The notes under the pieces were generated by a model. That model did not search any database and was not told the origin of the DNA. It saw nothing but the letters and a program-made list of their open reading frames with translations. Both the position numbers and the translations under genes were made by a program. From Chersky-840 sp035532735 (lineage in GTDB: Bacteria; Actinomycetota; Acidimicrobiia; Acidimicrobiales; UBA8190), in assembly GCA_035532735.1 (NCBI GenBank), contig DATKQM010000048.1:1-31109 (forward strand): a stretch of 31,109 bases of DNA, given 5' to 3'. Shown one piece after another: positions 22,144 through 30,959 of this stretch. Each line of letters begins with the position of its first letter. Position 1 is the stretch's first letter.

Positions 22144-23637
22144 TCACTGTCCCGCCAGGGCCGCTTGGATCATCGTCTTCATCACAGGGCCGGCGACCTC
22201 GGCACCAGTAGCAGAAAGGGCTTGGTGCGGGATGACGACGGCGACGGCCACCTTTGGTTGGGTCGCAGGGGCGAAGGCGATCATCCAGTCGGTGGTGGCG
22301 CTGTTTCCCACCCCCACCTGGGCGGTACCGGTCTTGGCCGCCACATCCTCTGAGGCCGGGAACCCGACGCCCGACGCCGTCCCGTTGGAGACAACCTGCT
22401 GCATGAGCTTGGTCAGCGCGGTCGCCGTCGCCTGCGAGTCGGCCCGGTGCCATGCATTGGGTTGGTACAGCTTCACCAGGTTGTTCTGGCTGTCGCGGAT
22501 CTGATACATCACGTGCGGGGTCATCACGACGCCGCCGTTGGCGATACCGGCTGCCACGAGCGCCATCTGCAGCGGCGAGGCGGCCGTACATTGCTGGCCG
22601 ATAGAGGAGTTCGCCAGGAAGATCTGCTGGCCCCCGTAGCACGCCGGCTGAAGGAACTTCGACACCTCGTAGCGGCTCGGGGGCAAATCGATCGGTGGCT
22701 GTGAGTTGAAGCCGAAGGCGTTGGCCTCCGCCGTCATCGAGGCCGCTCCCACCCGGGTGCCGAGGATGGCGAACCCGGTGTCGCACGATGGGGGGAGCAT
22801 CTGGGCGATCGTCCCGCCACACGCGGCCGCGCTCCTCCCCCCATAGTTGCAGAGCGGGCTGTTGAGGCCCTGCCCGCCCAGGGTGCCACCCGGGATGCAG
22901 CCGTAGGAAGGCATGGACGTGTTCACGAGTTTGGGCGCGTACTGATATGCGGCCGAAGCGGTGACCACCTTGAATGTCGACCCTGGCGGGAAGATGTCTT
23001 GGTAGGCAAGAGACGCCGCGGGGGAAAACCCGGTGGCGGGGTCAACCTTGTTGTCGGCTGTGAACGCATTCGTCTCGGTCGCGATGTTGTTCGCCGCCAG
23101 CGGGTTGGGGTCGTAGCTGGGGTTCGAATACATCGAGAGGACAGCGCCCGTGGTGGGGTCGAGCACCACGATGGCCCCGTCTCGACCGTTCAGCGCTTGC
23201 CGGGAGGTCTGCTGCAACTTGGTCGACACCGTGAGCGTGACGGCGTCTGTCTCTGTAGGTGTCGTCAGCAGGTCGCCGATGGTCTTGACTGGGCGGTTGT
23301 GCTGAGCGAGATACGCGCTGTAGGTGTCCTCGATCCCGGTGGCGCCGTAGTCGAACGACAGGTACCCCGTGATCTGGCCGAACAGCGACCCCAAGGGATA
23401 TTGGCGGACGTACTTGTACGAACCGCTGTGGGTCAGCGCAGACTGGGCCAGGACCACACCGTCGGCGCTCTGGATGATCCCCCGAGGTTGGTCGTATTTG
23501 GCTGCCACCACCGACGGGTTCGAGGGGTTGTTGGCGTAACTCTTCGCCTGCTTGACCTGGACGTTGTTGAGCTGGAGGAACAGCGCCATGAAACAGACCG
23601 CCATGCCGACCCCGAGCCAGCGAATACGCCCTGCCAT
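22144..23637 (-). CDS. pbpA: Class B penicillin-binding protein PbpA (transpeptidase)
   Basis: A 497-residue protein with one N-terminal TM helix (about 7-24), a dimerisation/pedestal part (NPRGIIQ-like PRGIIQSADG at 51-60) and a transpeptidase domain. The active-site motifs are Ser220-T-F-Lys223, Ser284-C-Asp286 and Lys435-T-Gly437. The second motif is SxD where mycobacterial PbpA has SxN; SxD is known in some PBP2 enzymes. The segment between motifs one and two has four Cys (247, 263, 273, 285), with further Cys at 333 and 350, possibly disulphides outside the cell. It cross-links peptidoglycan, normally with a SEDS partner RodA, whose gene is missing from this cluster. The ATG follows the pstP stop by one base. 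Confidence 0.93.
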   Translation of the reverse strand: MAGRIRWLGVGMAVCFMALFLQLNNVQVKQAKSYANNPSNPSVVAAKYDQPRGIIQSADGVVLAQSALTHSGSYKYVRQYPLGSLFGQITGYLSFDYGATGIEDTYSAYLAQHNRPVKTIGDLLTTPTETDAVTLTVSTKLQQTSRQALNGRDGAIVVLDPTTGAVLSMYSNPSYDPNPLAANNIATETNAFTADNKVDPATGFSPAASLAYQDIFPPGSTFKVVTASAAYQYAPKLVNTSMPSYGCIPGGTLGGQGLNSPLCNYGGRSAAACGGTIAQMLPPSCDTGFAILGTRVGAASMTAEANAFGFNSQPPIDLPPSRYEVSKFLQPACYGGQQIFLANSSIGQQCTAASPLQMALVAAGIANGGVVMTPHVMYQIRDSQNNLVKLYQPNAWHRADSQATATALTKLMQQVVSNGTASGVGFPASEDVAAKTGTAQVGVGNSATTDWMIAFAPATQPKVAVAVVIPHQALSATGAEVAGPVMKTMIQAALAGQ

Positions 23638-23638
23638 C

Positions 23639-25099
23639 TCAAGCCACCTCGCCGCCGTGGCCGGGACCGGCGGGAGCCGTAGGGCGCAGGCCGAAGGTCG
23701 CCGGTGTCGAGGTCGGGATCGTCGTCGATGTCGTCGCGCCCGACGGCAGGCTCGCGGTCGGGCAGTAGGCGGGGGGTTGGTCCAGCGCGCACACGGCCTG
23801 GACCAGGCTCGTGACATAGCCGGCGGCGGCCTTGTACGAGGGCTCCTGGACGCCGCTTCGGAGATCGGGGATCTTGTAGGACGGGACCTGGCGGGCGGTC
23901 ACCTGGGTCCGCTTCACGATCTTGGGATTCATCCCGACAAATCCACCGGGACGGCCCTGATAGATCACGACCTGGTTGTGGCTGAGGCCGATGAAATAGG
24001 AGTTGTTCACGTACCAACGGATCGACGCGTACCCCGCGTAGGCGAGTCCCCCTACCACGACGAGGAACAACAACACCCGGAACGTGATCCGTCGGGGGAT
24101 GCGGGCTCCGGTGCGTGGGTCATAGCGCGGCGAGGGGGGACGAGCCAGGTCGATGTCTGGCGCGGAACGACTGACGACCGCGGCACCGGCGCCGTTGGTC
24201 GTGATCGTCCCGGCGGGGATCGGCGCCGAGGGCGGAACTTCGGGCGCGCTCACCACCATGGTGGCTCCCGCCGGCGCCGATGCCTCGGCGCCAGAAGCCG
24301 GTCTATCGGGAGCCGCAGCCACGACAACATCGGCTGACTCTGCGGCCTGGGCCTCCTCGGGTTCGACCGAAGCCGGCTCTCCCACCATGACGTCGATCAC
24401 GACCACGGTGGCGTTGTCACTCCCGCCTGCCTCGTTGGCCAGTCGGACCAGAGCCTCGGCGGCTTGGCGGGGGTCGCGCGTTCGAGACAGGACGTCGGTG
24501 ATCTCTTCGGGGGGGACCTCGTTGGTGAGCCCGTCCGAGCAGAGCAGGAAACGGTCGCCTTCTTCGGGGACGAGCTGCCAGACGTCGATGGCTACCTCGG
24601 GCTGGACGCCCAGGGCCCGGGTGAGGATGTGACGATGGGGATGAACCGCCGCTTCCTCCTCCGAGAGCTCGCCGCGCGCCACGAGCTCTTCGGCGACCGA
24701 ATGGTCGGTGGTGAGCTGGACCAGGCTGTCATCGTGCAGGCGATAGGCGCGCGAGTCCCCCACATTGGCGAGGACCAACCGGTCACCGTCGTCGGTGGCG
24801 ACGAGCGCTGCCGCGATCATGGTTGTGCCCATGCCCCGAAGGTCCGCATCTTCGTGGCCGCGCTCCCACACGGCCTTGTTGGCGTCGTGGATCGCCGCGG
24901 CGAGCCCTTCGGCAGAAGGCTTGCGACCGAACTCGGCCTGGAGGGTCTCGATGGCGGTCCGAGCCGCGATCTCGCCGCCGACATGGCCTCCCATCCCGTC
25001 CGCCACGGCGAACAGCGTGAGGCTCTCGAGCGCGAGGTCCTCGTTGACCGTTCGCACCCGACCCACATCGGAGGCCGATCCCGACCGGACGACGGTCAA
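23639..25099 (-). CDS. pstP: PP2C-family serine/threonine phosphatase PstP
   Basis: A PP2C phosphatase of about 486 residues, dephosphorylating PknB and its substrates. Metal-binding motifs are visible: VRTVNED, AVADGMGGHVGGE, LVLANVGDSRAYRL, LLCSDGLTNEV and AGGSDNATVVVID. An Ala/Pro/Val-rich linker leads to one TM helix (ITFRVLLFLVVVGGLAYAGYA) and a C-terminal extracytoplasmic domain. The start is uncertain: TTG at 25099 has GGAGGG at good spacing and gives the usual LTVVRSGSASDVGRVR start; GTG at 25186 would overlap fhaB by 29 bp and add a non-conserved head. The TGA stop is one base before the pbpA ATG. Confidence 0.92.
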   Translation of the reverse strand: MTVVRSGSASDVGRVRTVNEDLALESLTLFAVADGMGGHVGGEIAARTAIETLQAEFGRKPSAEGLAAAIHDANKAVWERGHEDADLRGMGTTMIAAALVATDDGDRLVLANVGDSRAYRLHDDSLVQLTTDHSVAEELVARGELSEEEAAVHPHRHILTRALGVQPEVAIDVWQLVPEEGDRFLLCSDGLTNEVPPEEITDVLSRTRDPRQAAEALVRLANEAGGSDNATVVVIDVMVGEPASVEPEEAQAAESADVVVAAAPDRPASGAEASAPAGATMVVSAPEVPPSAPIPAGTITTNGAGAAVVSRSAPDIDLARPPSPRYDPRTGARIPRRITFRVLLFLVVVGGLAYAGYASIRWYVNNSYFIGLSHNQVVIYQGRPGGFVGMNPKIVKRTQVTARQVPSYKIPDLRSGVQEPSYKAAAGYVTSLVQAVCALDQPPAYCPTASLPSGATTSTTIPTSTPATFGLRPTAPAGPGHGGEVA

Positions 25100-25157
25100 C
25101 GACCCTCCGGAGAGCTCGTCTGACCCGACACCGGCGCTCCTTGCCCGAGGCGGCGCG

Positions 25158-25658
25158 TCACCGGGATACCTCGAAGACTGTCCCACCCACCTGTAACAGG
25201 TCGCCCTTGCCCAGTTTGGCCGTTGCGCCGATGCGCTCGGCGTTCACCCAGGTGCCGTTGGTCGACCCGAGATCCTCCACCCACAGGGTGCCGTTGCGCC
25301 GGAACAGCCGAGCGTGGAGGCTCGAGGTGTAGGAGTCCTCGACCCGCACCCCACACCCCGCAGCCCGTCCCAGGGTCACCTCTTCGCCCACCTCGAAGGT
25401 CTGTCCGTATCCCTCTTGGGGCTCGATGACCTTCAGATGGAGCTTGCCGGCCCGCCCCTGGCGCCCCTGCGACGGGCGTGATCCTGGGGCCGCCGCCGGA
25501 CCCAGAGCGGCCGCCCCCCGCGCCGGCGGAGGGCGGACCTGGACCCACACCGCCCTGATGACTCGGAAGAAGAACAGCCAGATGAGGGCCACGACCAGGA
25601 TCTCCAGCGCCCGGAGGAGGTTCTGGTTGTCCAGCGAGGTCAAGAACACCAAGACCAC
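25158..25658 (-). CDS. fhaB: FHA-domain membrane protein FhaB (FipA)
   Basis: About 166 residues: a TM helix (LLRALEILVVALIWLFFFRVI), a Pro/Ala/Gly-rich linker, then an FHA domain (about 85-166) with TLGRAAGCGV, TSSLHARLF and EDLGSTNGTWVNAERI. The FHA domain binds phospho-threonine of PknB targets; in mycobacteria FhaB recruits division proteins. Likely start is GTG at 25658, 7 bp after the fhaA stop; GTG at 25649 is an alternative. The longer open frame is antisense-free but overlaps fhaA. The arrangement fhaA-fhaB-pstP is the conserved one. Confidence 0.9.
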   Translation of the reverse strand: MVLVFLTSLDNQNLLRALEILVVALIWLFFFRVIRAVWVQVRPPPARGAAALGPAAAPGSRPSQGRQGRAGKLHLKVIEPQEGYGQTFEVGEEVTLGRAAGCGVRVEDSYTSSLHARLFRRNGTLWVEDLGSTNGTWVNAERIGATAKLGKGDLLQVGGTVFEVSR

Positions 25659-25665
25659 CTGCCGC

Positions 25666-26322
25666 TCACGAGGTCTCGAATCGGATCGAGGTCGTCCCCA
25701 AGGTGATCTCGTCGCCGTCCTCGAGGACCCGCTCTCGGATCGGGACACCGTTCACCCTGGTGCCGTTGGTCGACTGCAGGTCGGCCACGACAACGTCGCT
25801 CCCGTGACGGCGGATCTCGGCGTGCCGGCGACTCACGTTGGGATCACTCAGGGCGATCGTGCATTCGGGGAGGCGGCCGATCTCGACGGTCTCGTTGCCG
25901 AGGACGATGCGCGTGCCGTCGGACAGGATCAGAGATGCCGCGGCGAGGCCGTCGAGCCCCTCGCGGACCTGGGCCGCCACCCGGTAGCGACCCGCCCGAG
26001 TGGCGGGATCGCTGCGGATCTCGACCTCGACCGGGCCCACGAACACGTACCCTTCGCTCCGGGCATGCTCACGCGCCGCGTCACCGAGCTCCCTGGCCAG
26101 GACGTCGGCGAAGCTCTGGAAACGGTCCGCGTCAGTGGGCGAAAGCGTGACCACGAAGACGTTGGGCGCGATAAGGCCTCGGACCCCCACGCGACGCAGG
26201 AGGTCCATCTCCCGAGTGAGGCGTCGGGCGATCTCCACGGGCTGGATGCCGCCCCGGAGGGCTTTGGAGAACGCGCCTTCCACCATGCGCTCGAGACGCT
26301 GCTCGAACCGTTGGAGTCCCAT
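25666..26322 (-). CDS. fhaA: FHA-domain protein FhaA with DUF3662 domain
   Basis: A 218-residue cytoplasmic protein. The N-terminal DUF3662 domain (1-115) starts MGLQRFEQRLERMVEGAF and includes GGIQPVEIARRLTREMD. The C-terminal FHA domain (about 135-218) has EIGRLPECTIALSDPNVSRRH and DLQSTNGTRVNG. FhaA binds phosphorylated partners such as the MviN/MurJ pseudokinase domain and adjusts lipid II export. The linker, long in mycobacteria, is very short here. The ATG at 26322 matches the family start; in-frame sequence upstream to 26397 is not conserved. It is the first gene of the kinase/PBP operon. Confidence 0.92.
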   Translation of the reverse strand: MGLQRFEQRLERMVEGAFSKALRGGIQPVEIARRLTREMDLLRRVGVRGLIAPNVFVVTLSPTDADRFQSFADVLARELGDAAREHARSEGYVFVGPVEVEIRSDPATRAGRYRVAAQVREGLDGLAAASLILSDGTRIVLGNETVEIGRLPECTIALSDPNVSRRHAEIRRHGSDVVVADLQSTNGTRVNGVPIRERVLEDGDEITLGTTSIRFETS

Positions 26323-26553
26323 CGTGGTCGCCCAGCCTACCGGCGTCATCTGCACGGACGGGGTTGCCCGGTCGCGCACCAGGCGAGATGAAATCACATG
26401 AGATCTCTCGCGACCCGCCGTGACAATTTCATTACGGCGCGTGAGATAGAGCCACGATTCCCCAGGGGAGTCGAGCCGAACGAGTGCGCCCTGAGTGTTG
26501 GGGAGTCCCAGGAGGACCCATAGGAACAGTCAGGTATCGTGTCGCCGTCGCTC
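26323..26553. other. Intergenic region between the fha operon and tRNA-Leu
   Basis: 231 bp that must contain the minus-strand promoter of the fhaA operon and the plus-strand promoter of the tRNA. A minus-strand TTGTCA followed after 17 bases by TCTCAT is a weak candidate for the former. No gene is supported. Confidence 0.35.
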
Positions 26554-26637
<84 letters not shown>

Positions 26638-26644
26638 CCGAGGG

Positions 26645-26677
26645 TTGTCGACATAACTGGGCGATTCGCGTCGACAA
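26645..26677. repeat. 8-bp inverted repeat after the tRNA
   Basis: TTGTCGAC at 26645-26652 and GTCGACAA at 26670-26677 form perfect arms around 17 bases, immediately downstream of tRNA-Leu. It may be a terminator stem (no T-run follows) or the boundary of inserted DNA. Confidence 0.45.
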
Positions 26678-26854
26678 AACCCCCCGTGATTAGCACCGAA
26701 TCCGGCGATTCTCGACTTTGGCCGCTCAAACTCTCTCCTTGTGGAGACCGACTTGCGCGACCGAGCTGATTTCGGTCAGGACTGGGACCACGGGGTCTGT
26801 TCAGGGACGCGCAGCAGCCCGACGGGTCACCAGAAGGACGAAACGCGGCGTGGA

Positions 26855-28012
26855 TCAGGCGATCAGAGGCGGGCCATGCTCCGAGGCCGGAGCGGGGCTC
26901 GGAGATGCTGGGCGCCAGGTCTCGATGGACTTGGTCCGGCGGCGTCGGCGTGGGTGGCGGCTGGCTGTCGCCGTTCGTCCCAACATCTTCGTCGCCAGGA
27001 ATGTCCGGATCTTGCGCACGTTGGCCGCCATCAACAACATGGCGGTCAGCACGCTCTGGGCGGCCACGCCATGGATCCGGCGGCGCCCCGGCTCGTCGAG
27101 GGCTTCGTGGGCGGGATCCTTCACATACCCGTTCATGCCCTCGTTGGTGTTGCGCAGCAAGCTGTAGGTCCGGTGCCACTCGGCGCTCTGGAAGAGAAGA
27201 GCCTGGCGGAACTTCGCGCCGGCTTCGGGGGGAACCATCACGCTCTGCTGCGTGCACGAGAGCGGGGGGCTGGCCTTGAGCTCGGGGCTGGGGATGACCC
27301 GCAGCTTGCCCCTGGTCGTCTCGGCCACAGAGGCCGGCTTCAAATCGCACCGGGCGAGGAACCACGGGCTCGCCGCGGGGCATTGGAACCGGGTGTGACC
27401 CTCGACATCTGGTTGAGACTTCGGTCGAGCCCGGTAACGCCAGCGCTCCTCCAATCGCTGCCCATACAGGGACTCGCTAATGCGACCTTTCCGGTAGTCG
27501 ACGGTGGCGTCGATGAGCGCGGCGGGGATCATCGGGCAAAAGAGCGCCCCCTCGATTTCGAGAAAGCCCTGAGACTGGCCCTTCACGCCGAGCTCGGTCT
27601 TCTTGTAGTCGTAGACGGGCTTGTAGCCCAGGGCCAGCACCGGCAACTGGAACTTCTCGGGCATCGCGCCCGAATAGGCGCGGTCACCGGCCAGAAAGCC
27701 CGCTGGGTGACCCCGGCTCCGGACGCTGGCCAGTGCGCGCACGCCGTTGCGACCCGGCTCGTGGCCGGGCTTGTGGAGCACGGCCATGCCGACGACGAGG
27801 TTCGGGAATTCCAACTGGCTGTCCGGCGTGCCGGGCCCGGACACGACCAGGCTCGCCTCATAGCCCCAGTCGCTCTTCCCCTTCCCGGTCGGCCGATCGT
27901 CCTCGTCGTCGCGGCGGTCGGGGTCACGTACATACCAGCCGGCATCGGGATCGGCCGAGTGGACCTCGACGTCGGGCGCCGAGCCCTTGGAGGTTCCATC
28001 AGATGCTCTCTG
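26855..28012 (-). pseudogene. Transposase, 5' truncated
   Basis: The frame is protein-like from 28012, directly after a TAA at 28013-28015, to its stop at 26855 (about 385 residues). It starts in RASDGTSKGSAPDVEV, probably at the first catalytic Asp. Further on come DAGWYVRDPDRRDDEDD, GDRAYSGA (second Asp) and RNTNEGMNGYVKDPAHEAL (acidic third position). The order D-D-E fits a DDE-type transposase of the kind common in actinobacterial insertion sequences; the IS family was not assigned. The N-terminal DNA-binding half is missing and no ATG occurs at the proper place, so it is a remnant. A GTG at 27844 could start only a 329-residue fragment. It lies between tRNA-Leu and the alpha-galactosidase gene. 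Confidence 0.65.
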
Positions 28013-28056
28013 TTAAGTCTCGGGTTGCACGCGAGACCATCTGATTCTCCATCAGA
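27995..28056. repeat. Direct repeat TCCATCAGA and small palindrome at the transposase break
   Basis: TCCATCAGA occurs at 27995-28003 and 28048-28056. The second copy is part of the hairpin TCTGAT-TCTCC-ATCAGA at 28040-28056. They flank the point where the transposase reading frame is broken and may be traces of the insertion or deletion event. Confidence 0.35.
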
Positions 28057-28147
28057 CTCTGTCTTGAATAATGCGGATCGGAGTGCGCTTGTTACTAGTC
28101 GAGTCCTGTCGACATCGAGTCGCCCTGCGACACGCCTACGTCGCTGC

Positions 28148-29908
28148 TCAGATCTGGGACGAGCCGATGGTGGGGTCGGTGACCAAGGTATGCCTGGCGG
28201 CAGTGAATGTGGTGGGCGGGGCGTGATCCAGCAAGTCGGGCGCCACCGCCGAGGTCCCGGCGCGCGCCGCGCTGTCAGAAGCGCGACCCATCGCCAATGT
28301 GTCGTCGAGTACTGCACGCGCATCCGCGTCGAGCAGGGCGAGGTCGTCGGAAACCAGTGCGAGCCCGCCCGACAGACCGACGGCCCGCGCCCAGGTGCGG
28401 GCGGCCTCCGGGGACAGCTCGGTGTGCGTGGAGCGCAGCATGACGCAGTCGGGGTCGTTCACCCACAGACGGCGGTGCATGAAGCTGCGGGCCAGGGTGG
28501 CTGCGTACGCCCCCTTGGTGGCGGGTTGCACGTCCAGGTACCCAGCGACGATCTCGGCAGACGGCTCCAGGGCCCATAGGGGGGCTACGTCGGGGCCGAT
28601 GCGGTTAGCGTCCACCACGCCGACGACATGGGACAGGGGAGCGCCGCAGCCCACGATGAAGGCGTCCTCGCCCGCTCCTCGGCGTACGGCCTCGAATCCG
28701 GCGCGCACACGCTGGGCAGGCGTGCGAGAGGGGTCGGCCCACACCCCGTCGACGCTGGGGGCGAAAGTGAAATCGAGCTTCAGGTACGAAAAGCCCATCT
28801 CGACCAGGCCATGCGCCGTCTCCGCGAGATGGTCGACGACCTCGGGGAGGGTGGTGTCGAGTGCGTACATGAAGCCGTCGTGCCCGCCGCCCCACGCTGG
28901 GTTCCACCACGCGTACAGCGGGCGAGTCCCGCCGCCGGGCTCCCGGCGCCGCGCCAGCCAGTCCGGGTGCTCGGTGGCGACGCGCGAGTCCGGAGCGGCT
29001 AGGAACGGGGCGAGCCACAAGCCTGGACGTAGTCCCGCATCACGCACGGCACCGGCTAGCCCGGGCAAGCCGGATGGGAAGGTGTCGTTTGTATCCAGCC
29101 AGTCGCCGACAGCAGCCTGGAATCCGTCGTCGAGCTGGAACACGTCAAAAGGCCAGTCCGCGGCGCGCGCGAGGTTCCGCATGAAGGCGGTCTCGGTGAT
29201 GGCGTCGAAGTAGTGGTACCAGGAGCACCACCCGACCTGGTACGGCGCTCCCACGCGTGCCCCTCCGGATCGTCCCACCGTCTCGGCCCAAGCGCTTAGG
29301 AGCTCGACTGCCTGCCGACCATCGCCATGTTGGACGATCACGCCGTGCAGAGCGCGGCGTTCCCCCGGCGCGAGGACGGCGTCACCCAGGAATGCCTCGG
29401 TGTGCAGTTCGATGCCGACGCCGCCTTGGGCCCGACGCAGCCGCAGCGTGCCGTCGTGCCCGGTCCCCGCCTCAAAGCCGGCGAGCAGCGCTGACCCGGC
29501 GGCGTCGACGAGCACGGTGACCCACTCCGAGCGCAGCTCGCCCGCTGTCGTCACCTCGCGCTGGTCGGCGTGGTGGACGGCCTGAAGGAACTCGAAGTGC
29601 GCGGATGCCGAGGGGTCGCTATCCACGCCGAAGGTGGCAACACCCGAAGGGGACCACGACTGGTATCCGTGGCGGAAGATCCGCACCGGCTCCACCACGT
29701 CGCCGAGGCCGAACACGATCGACACCGACCGGACCGCCACGGCGTGGTCGTCGCGGTTGAACAGCCCCCACGACATCGAGGGCTGCCCTGCGCCCTCGGC
29801 CAGGTCCACCTCAAGCACCCCCACCGGGACAGCCCCGGTGCCCGTGACCGGTGCGCTCGGATTCGAGGTGCCGATTCTGGCCTCGACTCGCAGGGGCACC
29901 AGGCGCAT
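28148..29908 (-). CDS. GH36-family alpha-galactosidase
   Basis: A 586-residue protein with an N-terminal beta-sandwich (about 1-210, including FRHGYQSWSPSG) and a TIM barrel. GWCSWYHYFDAITE and WPFDVFQLDDGFQ are typical GH36 stretches. The nucleophile Asp is in YLKLDFTF, and IVGCGAPL plus NRIGPDVAP carry the proposed acid/base Asp. It would release terminal alpha-galactose from oligosaccharides such as melibiose or raffinose. There is no signal peptide, so it acts in the cytoplasm after uptake. The ATG has no good ribosome-binding site, and the frame stays open 27 codons upstream (WWISAFPVPGSEPARGPLYDLP), so the true start may be earlier or the gene may have lost its original 5' end. No sugar transporter is nearby. 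Confidence 0.85.
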   Translation of the reverse strand: MRLVPLRVEARIGTSNPSAPVTGTGAVPVGVLEVDLAEGAGQPSMSWGLFNRDDHAVAVRSVSIVFGLGDVVEPVRIFRHGYQSWSPSGVATFGVDSDPSASAHFEFLQAVHHADQREVTTAGELRSEWVTVLVDAAGSALLAGFEAGTGHDGTLRLRRAQGGVGIELHTEAFLGDAVLAPGERRALHGVIVQHGDGRQAVELLSAWAETVGRSGGARVGAPYQVGWCSWYHYFDAITETAFMRNLARAADWPFDVFQLDDGFQAAVGDWLDTNDTFPSGLPGLAGAVRDAGLRPGLWLAPFLAAPDSRVATEHPDWLARRREPGGGTRPLYAWWNPAWGGGHDGFMYALDTTLPEVVDHLAETAHGLVEMGFSYLKLDFTFAPSVDGVWADPSRTPAQRVRAGFEAVRRGAGEDAFIVGCGAPLSHVVGVVDANRIGPDVAPLWALEPSAEIVAGYLDVQPATKGAYAATLARSFMHRRLWVNDPDCVMLRSTHTELSPEAARTWARAVGLSGGLALVSDDLALLDADARAVLDDTLAMGRASDSAARAGTSAVAPDLLDHAPPTTFTAARHTLVTDPTIGSSQI

Positions 29909-30085
29909 CGGCAGATCGTAGAGGGGCCCGCGCGCCGGCTCTGACCCCGGGACCGGGAAGGCGGAAATCCACCAGCATCTAATTGGCGATCAGCAACTGC
30001 CGAAATGTCGAGTTTAGGGATAACGACGGGTCCCCTCATGCGCCCCAATCCCAACCTGAAGGGATGCACAGGGCTCAGCCGACTC

Positions 30086-30119
30086 CGTGGGAACACGAGT
30101 TGGAGCGCGCGTTCCCACG
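30086..30119. promoter_or_regulatory. 9-bp inverted repeat CGTGGGAAC/GTTCCCACG
   Basis: Perfect arms at 30086-30094 and 30111-30119 with a 16-base spacer, about 180 bp upstream of the alpha-galactosidase start. The TGGGA...TCCCA half-sites resemble those of actinobacterial LacI-family sugar regulators, though the usual spacing is much shorter. It could instead be the terminator stem of an unseen transcript. Confidence 0.4.
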
Positions 30120-30187
30120 TTGGGAAGCTAGCCTCCTAGCCACTCAGTCCAAAAAGCCCGTGTCCCTGCCGAATCCTCTCGGGCATC

Positions 30188-30203
30188 TTGACGCATGCAT
30201 CAA
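30188..30203. promoter_or_regulatory. 16-bp near-palindrome TTGACGCATGCATCAA
   Basis: Symmetrical at 7 of 8 base pairs, centred on GCATGC, about 280 bp upstream of the alpha-galactosidase start. It may be an operator; no partner regulator is visible. Confidence 0.3.
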
Positions 30204-30311
30204 TTGTAAGCGAAGGTCTCGCTACTAACCCGCTCACCTAGAGAAAGCTGGGTCGGTGAGTCTGTGAAACCAGGGGGGAACCCCGCGTCGCTAGAACGCA
30301 GGTCCGGTTCG

Positions 30312-30836
30312 TTAGTGGGTAACTACGATCCTTAGGTCGAACGCGCCCGATCCAGTCGTACAGGTCGCTGCAGCACCTTGACAGCTTCCCCGCGATCCAA
30401 CAATCTGTGCTTGACCAGTCTTTAATGCATCGTAGAACACGGTCACGCTTCCACACCCCTGTCCTGCCACACAGCCCGAGGACGCGGGCAATACGGACGC
30501 CTTGCTAGCTGCGTGGATGACTTTGGTGTTTGACGATTGTTGTGTCCACGACATGCCGGCGAGCACGACCCTGATCCGATCGTGCACGAGCACGGTTAAT
30601 GTCCCACCATTATCCGCAAATGTCGCGACCAGCACGTGTCGTTTAACAGGTTGCGTTGGTGCTGTCGTCGATCCAGATTCAAGGCTTGACGATGACGCCG
30701 AGTTGGACGCATGTGATGAGCCGCAGGCTCCCAGCACGACCCCTATCGTGATCAGCGCAGCCATTGCTCCGGCCGTGCGTCTCTGGTATGTCGGCTGACT
30801 CCTGTGTGGCGCTGTGTCTTCATGGAAGTTGGTCAC
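30312..30836 (-). CDS. Small hypothetical lipoprotein
   Basis: About 174 residues. A basic QRR is followed by a hydrophobic segment ending in the lipobox LGAC (Cys38) and a Ser/Thr-rich spacer, so it is exported and lipid-anchored. The mature part (from about residue 68) is strand-rich (RHVLVATFADNGGTLTVLVHDRIRVVLAG) with four Cys in CVAGQGC and SCQGAAATC, suggesting two disulphides and a beta-sandwich. I do not recognise the family. The start is uncertain: GTG at 30836 has AGAGGTG upstream, while GTG at 30842 and TTG at 30851 are alternatives. It lies about 120 bp downstream of the Ig-like protein gene on the same strand. Confidence 0.6.
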   Translation of the reverse strand: MTNFHEDTAPHRSQPTYQRRTAGAMAALITIGVVLGACGSSHASNSASSSSLESGSTTAPTQPVKRHVLVATFADNGGTLTVLVHDRIRVVLAGMSWTQQSSNTKVIHAASKASVLPASSGCVAGQGCGSVTVFYDALKTGQAQIVGSRGSCQGAAATCTTGSGAFDLRIVVTH

Positions 30837-30959
30837 AATCACCTCTGACAATAGGACGAAGGCACCGTTACATCGTCGATGATATCGGCGCGCCGGAACA
30901 AGGTTGGAGATCCTGGGTGATTGGGACCACGGTGCGTGACTCGAGTAATTGACTCAATG

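Larger units (their letters stand above)
29909..30311. other. Lower-GC intergenic region with operator-like palindromes
   Basis: About 400 bp upstream of the alpha-galactosidase gene and downstream of the small lipoprotein gene. No frame is convincing. It holds the inverted repeats at 30086-30119 and 30188-30203. Confidence 0.45.

Noticed and set aside
26741..28579. 612-residue plus-strand frame over the transposase remnant
   Set aside because: The minus strand shows the transposase motifs; the plus frame is an antisense shadow typical of high-GC DNA.
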